Made by a program: the position numbers and the translations under genes. 5,568 nucleotides of DNA from Treponema sp. UBA6988 (lineage in GTDB: Bacteria > Spirochaetota > Spirochaetia > Treponematales > Treponemataceae): assembly GCA_002448445.1 (NCBI GenBank), contig DJYC01000039.1, positions 3,811-9,378 of the forward strand, written 5' to 3'. The notes under the pieces are model-generated. The model made no database searches, was not told where the DNA came from, and saw only the letters and a list, made by a program, of their open reading frames with translations. This document shows, in pieces, positions 1 through 2,843 of the stretch (positions are counted from its first letter, which is position 1; the number at the start of each line of letters is the position of its first letter).

Positions 1-86
1 CGGAACCCCGGAACGGCGGTGACGAAATGAATTGTTCAGTCGAGTTAGTCAAGAGGCGGATGGTAGAGCGTGGGAGGCTACCGTCC
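1..86 (+). repeat. Right-hand end of a dispersed repeat, truncated by the window edge
   Basis: The first 20 bases are identical to 2681-2700. The rest aligns with 2701-2767 with only one base of length difference. Conservation is in blocks: after the identical block come a shared CGAGTTAG, a shared ATGGTAGAGC and a shared TACCGTCC, separated by dissimilar stretches of nearly equal length. The last block forms a hairpin, with 58-66 pairing to 78-86 (nine pairs, one a G-U wobble) around an 11-nt loop. The copy probably continues left of position 1, because the matching element at 2524-2767 has well-structured sequence in that direction. Its last base is the first base of the minus-strand TAG stop codon of the gene at 86-802, so the repeat abuts that gene exactly. 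Confidence 0.8.
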
Positions 87-802
87 TATAAATAAAAGAA
101 GAAAGAATAGATTAGAAGAAGCAATATGCCAAGCAGTATTGCACCGCCAATGTCCGTAAGCCAGTTTAGGCCGCAAAGGGTACAGCTAATGATTCCTGCC
201 AGCATAAGGACCATGCATATAGCGATAAGTATGCGCCTTAGCTTTGTTTTTTCGTCAAATATGTCTGCAATATGAAAAGACGTGCTTCCCCAGGCAACTA
301 CGGATAAAAGTACGTAGAAGGCAGGATATGACGGGGAAGGCTTTGTTTTTCCGGGCAAAAGGACTGGGCTGTAGTTTACCACCAAGTAATGGAAAATAAC
401 CAAAGCAATGGCTGCAAGCACATACAAGAAGAAGCTCGCCGCAAGGTTTTTGTCTGTACCAGCACCGTCAAAGCCCCCCGAAAGAATCATGTCGCGCACA
501 AAAAGGCCAGCCCATAAGGCACAAGCTGCCATAGACAAGTATCCAAAGATACGGGTTAAATTGTACCAGAAGGGTGAATAGCCAACTTCTTTGCTGTAAT
601 GGAAGAGGTTTCTGAACCAGATGTTCACACGGGAAAGGCCAACTTCTGCTGCATCCGGTCCTACTTCCGCCACGTTGCAAATCTTTAAGGCAAAAGTAAG
701 CACAAGGAACCAGAGGAAGGCGTTTTTTAAGAGGAAGCCCCTTCCTTCGTCGCTTATCGTTAGCCGTCCGTCGTCAATATAGATTTCCTTAAAAATATTC
801 AT
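86..802 (-). CDS. PAP2-superfamily membrane protein with degenerate active site (likely pseudoenzyme)
   Basis: A 238-residue integral membrane protein with about six hydrophobic segments (near residues 26-42, 84-106, 121-142, 158-178, 189-206 and 215-237), the length and topology expected of type 2 phosphatidic acid phosphatases. The relationship shows in VNYSPVL (142-148), SYP (158-160) and GLNWLTDIGG (211-220), which match a bacterial PAP2 subfamily I recall as having NYRPVL, SYPSS and SGVHWLTDIIGG. Key residues are changed. Ser145 stands where the motif 1 Arg is expected, the PSGH-type motif reads PAFY (160-163), Cys207 replaces the motif 3 Arg and Asn213 replaces the motif 3 nucleophilic His. 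Asp217 is kept. Codons AGC, TGT and AAC are each one base from CGC, CGT and CAC. The frame is intact and AGGAG lies 6 nt before the ATG, so it is probably expressed but unlikely to act as a normal lipid phosphatase. It is transcribed divergently from 1109. Confidence 0.85.
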   Translation of the reverse strand: MNIFKEIYIDDGRLTISDEGRGFLLKNAFLWFLVLTFALKICNVAEVGPDAAEVGLSRVNIWFRNLFHYSKEVGYSPFWYNLTRIFGYLSMAACALWAGLFVRDMILSGGFDGAGTDKNLAASFFLYVLAAIALVIFHYLVVNYSPVLLPGKTKPSPSYPAFYVLLSVVAWGSTSFHIADIFDEKTKLRRILIAICMVLMLAGIISCTLCGLNWLTDIGGAILLGILLLLIYSFFFYL

Positions 803-808
803 GGTTTG

Positions 809-813
809 CTCCT
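809..813 (-). promoter_or_regulatory. Ribosome binding site for the PAP2-like gene
   Basis: The plus strand reads CTCCT, so the mRNA carries AGGAG six nucleotides before the ATG at 802-800. This supports that start; no better-placed start codon with a Shine-Dalgarno sequence is seen upstream. Confidence 0.75.
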
Positions 814-887
814 ATTACAGCACTATTGCAGTCTGTAACTTTAATGCGCTCATCTTCATTTTTCTAATGAACATTAATTATATGAAC

Positions 888-893
888 ATTATA
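888..893 (-). promoter_or_regulatory. Candidate -10 element for the PAP2-like gene
   Basis: On the minus strand this reads TATAAT, a perfect -10 hexamer, about 85 nt before the start codon. No convincing -35 box lies 16-18 bp further upstream; the sequence there is close to GTGGTT. A second TATAAT on the same strand lies near 876-881, also without a clear -35. Assignment is tentative. Confidence 0.35.
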
Positions 894-894
894 A

Positions 895-908
895 CACAAA
901 ATTTTGTG
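895..908. promoter_or_regulatory. Perfect 14-bp palindrome, possible operator
   Basis: CACAAAATTTTGTG is a perfect inverted repeat with no spacer. It begins one base upstream, in minus-strand direction, of the TATAAT at 888-893, so it would lie in the spacer of that promoter, where a repressor could block RNA polymerase. An arm of CACAAAA is typical in size for a dimeric helix-turn-helix regulator, but I cannot assign it to a named regulator. Palindromes of this length in AT-rich DNA can arise by chance. Confidence 0.45.
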
Positions 909-997
909 AAAACCACCCTTCTGTTACACCGCACGCACTTGCTGCACAGCCCCCACTTGCTAGGGTGTATGGGCTTGCACTGGCAGCAGGAAAGGGG

Positions 998-1023
998 TTG
1001 TTGGCAAAACTTTGTTGGCAAAA
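998..1023 (+). repeat. Tandem 12-nt direct repeat upstream of the -35 box
   Basis: TTGTTGGCAAAA occurs exactly at 998-1009 and again at 1012-1023, a 14-bp period. The second copy ends 13 bp before the -35 box at 1037, a position where activators bind. It could be a protein-binding site for control of the downstream pair of genes, or a simple slippage product. Confidence 0.5.
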
Positions 1024-1036
1024 AGTTCAAATTAGT

Positions 1037-1064
1037 TTGATTTTTTTGGAGTCTGTAATATAAT
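1037..1064 (+). promoter_or_regulatory. Promoter of the peptidoglycan-binding protein gene
   Basis: TTGATT (1037-1042) and a perfect TATAAT (1059-1064) are separated by 16 bp, a housekeeping sigma-70 type arrangement. Transcription would begin near 1071, giving a leader of about 38 nt that includes the ribosome binding site at 1096-1101. It probably drives both 1109-1804 and 1809-2270. Confidence 0.65.
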
Positions 1065-1095
1065 GATTTATATGATTTAAGACGCGTTTTTAGAC

Positions 1096-1101
1096 GGAGG
1101 T
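1096..1101 (+). promoter_or_regulatory. Ribosome binding site that fixes the start at 1109
   Basis: GGAGGT lies seven nucleotides before ATG 1109. An in-frame GTG at 1100 overlaps this Shine-Dalgarno sequence and so cannot be the start. The surrounding ACGGAGG heptamer is identical to the one before the gene at 2844. Confidence 0.85.
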
Positions 1102-1108
1102 GCATCCT

Positions 1109-1804
1109 ATGAACCGCAGAATTTTCTTGGCACTTTTCTTGCTTTTCTTTTCCGGGGCTTTGTTTGCAAGCGAATCACTTTTCTTCCAGTGGAGGTTCCG
1201 AAAGCTGATTCAGGACGATTTGGGCGACACATACGAGGTCTTTCTCTACGAGTCTGCAAATGACGAAGAGCACCACCTGCTCTCGCTTCCAAAGTACCTT
1301 GTGCCTATGGTAAGCGACTCAACTTCATATTCAAAGGAAGGGGAAAGTTCCATCTCCGACGTTTACTCTTGGTATGCAGGCGGCGGAATTGGATTTGCAC
1401 TCTTTTACACCGATGGAAAGCTTGAAGTTCACAAAGTTTATTTTGAGGAATCAGAAGAAGACAATTCGCCTTTTATGGAAAAAAAGCCGCTTGCAGTTAT
1501 ACACGTTGGAAATGTGGACAGGGCCATACAAAAACAGGCAGAATATGTTGACATTCCAGAATTTTCGCGGACGCTAAAAGTTGAAAAAAAGCATGTTTTT
1601 GGCGACGACGTTTTTTACCTGCAAAGCATGCTGGTGAATTTCTTTGGGCAAAAGATAGACATTGATGGTTACTTTGGAAAGCAGACGGAAGCTGCGGTTA
1701 AGAAGGTTCAAAAGAAGCTGGGACTACCCCAGACTGGTGTTGTAACAAAAGAATTCTGGCAGCTTCTGGAAGACGCTTCTTCTGACTATTCAGCGGAGTA
1801 CTAG
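1109..1804 (+). CDS. Exported protein with C-terminal peptidoglycan-binding domain
   Basis: 231 residues. The N-terminus is a signal peptide: basic Asn-Arg-Arg, a hydrophobic stretch at 5-19 and a probable cleavage after Ala20 (LFA before SES). No lipobox cysteine is present, so the product is periplasmic or surface-released rather than a lipoprotein. Residues 21-160 match nothing I recognise. Residues about 165-220 form a peptidoglycan-binding domain of the PG_binding_1 type: GDDVFYLQ opens the fold, DGYFGKQTEAAVKKVQ is the signature, and LGLPQTGVV closes it. Such domains usually target a protein to the cell wall and here no catalytic domain accompanies it, so a binding or structural role is inferred. 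Two consecutive TAG codons end the frame (1802-1807). The next gene begins four nucleotides after the first stop, which implies co-transcription. Confidence 0.85.
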   Translation: MNRRIFLALFLLFFSGALFASESLFFQWRFRKLIQDDLGDTYEVFLYESANDEEHHLLSLPKYLVPMVSDSTSYSKEGESSISDVYSWYAGGGIGFALFYTDGKLEVHKVYFEESEEDNSPFMEKKPLAVIHVGNVDRAIQKQAEYVDIPEFSRTLKVEKKHVFGDDVFYLQSMLVNFFGQKIDIDGYFGKQTEAAVKKVQKKLGLPQTGVVTKEFWQLLEDASSDYSAEY

Positions 1805-1808
1805 TAGC

Positions 1809-2270
1809 ATGACAAAAAAAATAATCTCAAAGTTATTTTGGATATTAGCTCTAATTTTGTTTTTCTTTTCTGTTTTGATCAACATTTTCTTTTTCATTTT
1901 TATTCATCGATTTAGAATTTCTGAAGACAGATTTTATTTACAGAATTCAGAAATAGGGCATTGTTTATCAATTTTCTTTGATTTAAATGATTATGATTTT
2001 AGATTTTTTGATAATGACGAAAGCAAGTGGAATGTATATTGGAATGATGAAATCATCTTTTCAGAGGGAAAGTTAAATCGAAAAAATATCAAATCTGTCA
2101 GGTATCAGTATGGTGATAATACTGTTTTAATTAAAAATGGTGAAATCCAGAAGAAATTTTATTTCTATAAATATAACAATTGGAGTTTTTATAAGTTCAA
2201 AATTGTTGCAGGTAAAGATAATGTAAATTTTTATATAGATGAAAATGAAGCCGAAATATGTATTTATTAG
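1809..2270 (+). CDS. AT-rich membrane-anchored protein of unknown function
   Basis: 153 residues, not recognised as any family. Lys3-Lys4 are followed by a long hydrophobic segment (about 7-33), which is either an uncleaved signal anchor or a signal peptide. The remaining 120 residues would lie outside the cytoplasm and are rich in Phe, Tyr, Trp, Asn, Lys and Asp, with alternating polar and aromatic residues suggesting beta structure. GGAG at 1795-1798, inside the end of the previous gene, is 10 nt before the ATG, consistent with coupled translation. Sampled 60-base lines have roughly 20-28% GC, against about 40% in the gene before it, with many AAA, TTT and ATT codons. This difference from a neighbour in the same operon suggests a separate origin. 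The reading frame is complete and has its own ribosome binding site, so it is probably real. Confidence 0.65.
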   Translation: MTKKIISKLFWILALILFFFSVLINIFFFIFIHRFRISEDRFYLQNSEIGHCLSIFFDLNDYDFRFFDNDESKWNVYWNDEIIFSEGKLNRKNIKSVRYQYGDNTVLIKNGEIQKKFYFYKYNNWSFYKFKIVAGKDNVNFYIDENEAEICIY

Positions 2271-2275
2271 TCACC

Positions 2276-2291
2276 ATCAATAACAATTGAT
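2276..2291 (+). other. Small hairpin after the AT-rich gene
   Basis: ATCAAT (2276-2281) pairs with ATTGAT (2286-2291) around an AACA loop, six nucleotides after the stop codon at 2268-2270. The stem is weak and no T-run follows, so it is not a standard terminator. Transcription from 1037 may continue into the structured element downstream. Confidence 0.3.
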
Positions 2292-2300
2292 ATAAATTAA

Positions 2301-2567
2301 AGTGAGGATAAAAGGAATCTGGTTGATGGAACAGAAAATCCATCTGTTGCAAGGCAAACGTATAGCACAGTTTTCAAAGTCGGCAAACTGTCATGCCGTT
2401 TGAGGTTTAAAACAATGTTATGTGGACGCCAGCACTGTGGCGCAGATGGAATAAACGACCGTTGGGTAAAAATTGAATATAAAAAAGACAAATATGGATG
2501 GGGCGTTGTCGGAGGGATTTTTTGCTCTTTCTTGCCAACCTATAAAGAGCCATGGACGGCGGCTTAG
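2301..2567 (+). pseudogene. Truncated gene fragment resembling the end of a bacterial SH3-like domain
   Basis: The frame starting at 2301 stays open for 88 codons to TAG 2565-2567 but follows an in-frame TAA at 2298 and has no well-placed ATG near its beginning. The first in-frame ATG is at 2415, without a ribosome binding site. The translation has protein-like features: VGKLSCRLR, then DGINDRWVKIEYKKDKYGW, which resembles the pattern of bacterial SH3-like domains (LRLR near the start, DGI..WVK(I/V)....GW near the end) found in many exported Treponema proteins. The central stretch and the N-terminal part of such a protein are missing. The last codons run into the repeat that starts near 2524. 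Most likely this is a remnant cut off on its left and joined to a repeat on its right. A short functional gene with a rare start codon is less likely. Confidence 0.45.
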
Positions 2568-2644
2568 CAACATGCAGAAGCGTAGCTTCTGCAATCCACG
2601 GAAAATCCAGGAGGGATTTTTCGTGGCGACGTACGCCGCCATGG
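2550..2644 (+). other. Predicted three-way junction (possible structured RNA or cruciform)
   Basis: The outer stem pairs CCATGG (2550-2555) with CCATGG (2639-2644), and CGGCG (2557-2561) with CGCCG (2634-2638). It has eleven pairs and one bulged A at 2556. Inside are two hairpins. The first has a perfect nine-pair stem, TGCAGAAGC (2573-2581) with GCTTCTGCA (2585-2593), and a GTA loop. The second pairs 2596-2608 with 2614-2626, thirteen pairs including one G-U wobble, around an AGGAG loop. The loop plus the first stem base spells AGGAGG, a Shine-Dalgarno sequence. Three nested stems in 95 nt are well beyond chance, but whether the structure acts as RNA or only as DNA cannot be told from one copy. 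Confidence 0.6.
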
Positions 2645-2754
2645 AGGGGCGCGCAGCGTTCCGAAGGAATGGAGCGATAGCGGAACCCCGGAACGGCGGT
2701 GGCGCAAAGGCACAGGCGGTCGAGTTAGCCAGGCATCTAAATGGTAGAGCATAA
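2623..2754 (+). other. Candidate 43-residue small ORF inside the repeat
   Basis: GTG at 2623-2625 lies eight nucleotides after AGGAGG (2609-2614) and opens a 43-codon frame to TAA 2752-2754, with an internal ATG at 2641. The translation contains EPRNGG followed by seven codons and VEL. The copy at the window start keeps the same frame with EPRNGG, seven different codons and VEL, then ends at TAA 93-95. The start codon sits in the 3' arm of the hairpin and the Shine-Dalgarno in its loop. The product has no recognisable domain and is low in hydrophobic residues. Repeat sequences often carry such open frames by chance, so coding status is doubtful. Confidence 0.2.
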
Positions 2755-2795
2755 AGAGGTACCGTCCAGAAGAACATCATTTAAAAAACATTTTC

Positions 2796-2824
2796 TTGCG
2801 GTATGAAATTCCCTATGCTAGAAT
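2796..2824 (+). promoter_or_regulatory. Promoter of the triplicated-module protein gene
   Basis: TTGCGG (2796-2801) and TAGAAT (2819-2824) are separated by 17 bp, and TGC directly before TAGAAT makes an extended -10. Transcription would start near 2831, leaving a leader of only about 13 nt. The structured repeat upstream is therefore not part of the mRNA made from this promoter. Confidence 0.7.
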
Positions 2825-2833
2825 TAAACAAAC

Positions 2834-2839
2834 GGAGGT
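2834..2839 (+). promoter_or_regulatory. Ribosome binding site that fixes the start at 2844
   Basis: GGAGGT lies four nucleotides before ATG 2844. A longer in-frame reading from TTG 2796 would start inside the -35 box, upstream of the predicted transcript, and would put 16 polar residues before the signal peptide, so it is rejected. Confidence 0.85.
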
Positions 2840-2843
2840 ACTG

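Larger units (their letters stand above)
803..1108. other. Divergent intergenic region
   Basis: About 306 bp separate the minus-strand PAP2-like gene from the plus-strand gene at 1109. The left part (about 830-910) is AT-rich and holds -10-like sequences for the minus strand plus a perfect palindrome at 895-908. The middle (about 911-997) is richer in GC and has a possible imperfect stem, TGCTGC near 940 with GCAGCA near 983, containing an inner AGCCC/GGGCT pairing, but no known RNA motif. The right part has a tandem 12-nt repeat, the plus-strand promoter and its ribosome binding site. Short open frames across it lack a ribosome binding site and have no protein-like composition, so no gene is called. 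Confidence 0.7.
2524..2767 (+). repeat. Highly structured dispersed repeat element (full-length copy)
   Basis: The right part (2681-2767) matches the partial copy at 1-86, which defines the right boundary at TACCGTCC (2760-2767). The left boundary is uncertain; 2524 is chosen because inverted-repeat structure starts there. From left to right: a hairpin with GCTCTTT (2524-2530) and AAAGAGC (2544-2550); a three-way junction at 2550-2644; CGTTCCG (2657-2663) able to pair with CGGAACG (2689-2695); the tandem CGGAAC CC CGGAAC (2681-2694); and a terminal hairpin of ATGGTA (2741-2746) with TACCGT (2760-2765). The element is richer in GC than its surroundings. It ends 28 bp before the -35 box at 2796. 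No transposase, terminal inverted repeat pair or target-site duplication is visible. Confidence 0.7.

Noticed and set aside
801..1105. Open frames of 75-79 codons on both strands in the divergent region
   Set aside because: They run through the promoter, palindrome and direct repeat, have no Shine-Dalgarno sequence and read as low-complexity translation of AT-rich DNA.
1100..1108. GTG start for the peptidoglycan-binding protein
   Set aside because: It overlaps the GGAGGT ribosome binding site itself; ATG 1109 is at the correct spacing.
2326..2403. 25-residue ORF starting at ATG 2326, with AAAGGA eight nucleotides upstream
   Set aside because: It is very short, has no recognisable features and lies out of frame over the SH3-like remnant; not enough to call a gene.
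2473..2754. 93-residue plus-strand frame across the remnant and repeat as one gene
   Set aside because: Its first part is a shadow of the SH3-like frame, which has the better protein signal. Only the part after 2623 is kept, as a low-confidence small ORF.
2711..2767. tRNA-like stretch (ATGGTAGAGC resembles a tRNA D-arm)
   Set aside because: No matching D-stem partner, anticodon arm or GGTTCGA T-arm is present; the same block occurs at 60-69 also without them.
2418..2780. 120-residue minus-strand frame across the structured repeat
   Set aside because: It has no ribosome binding site, crosses the promoter at its beginning and the SH3-like remnant at its end, and follows the inverted-repeat structure rather than any protein pattern.
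2796..2843. Longer reading of the triplicated protein from a TTG at 2796, adding 16 residues
   Set aside because: The TTG is part of the -35 box, lies upstream of the predicted transcript, has no Shine-Dalgarno sequence, and the ATG at 2844 has a strong one just before a signal peptide.
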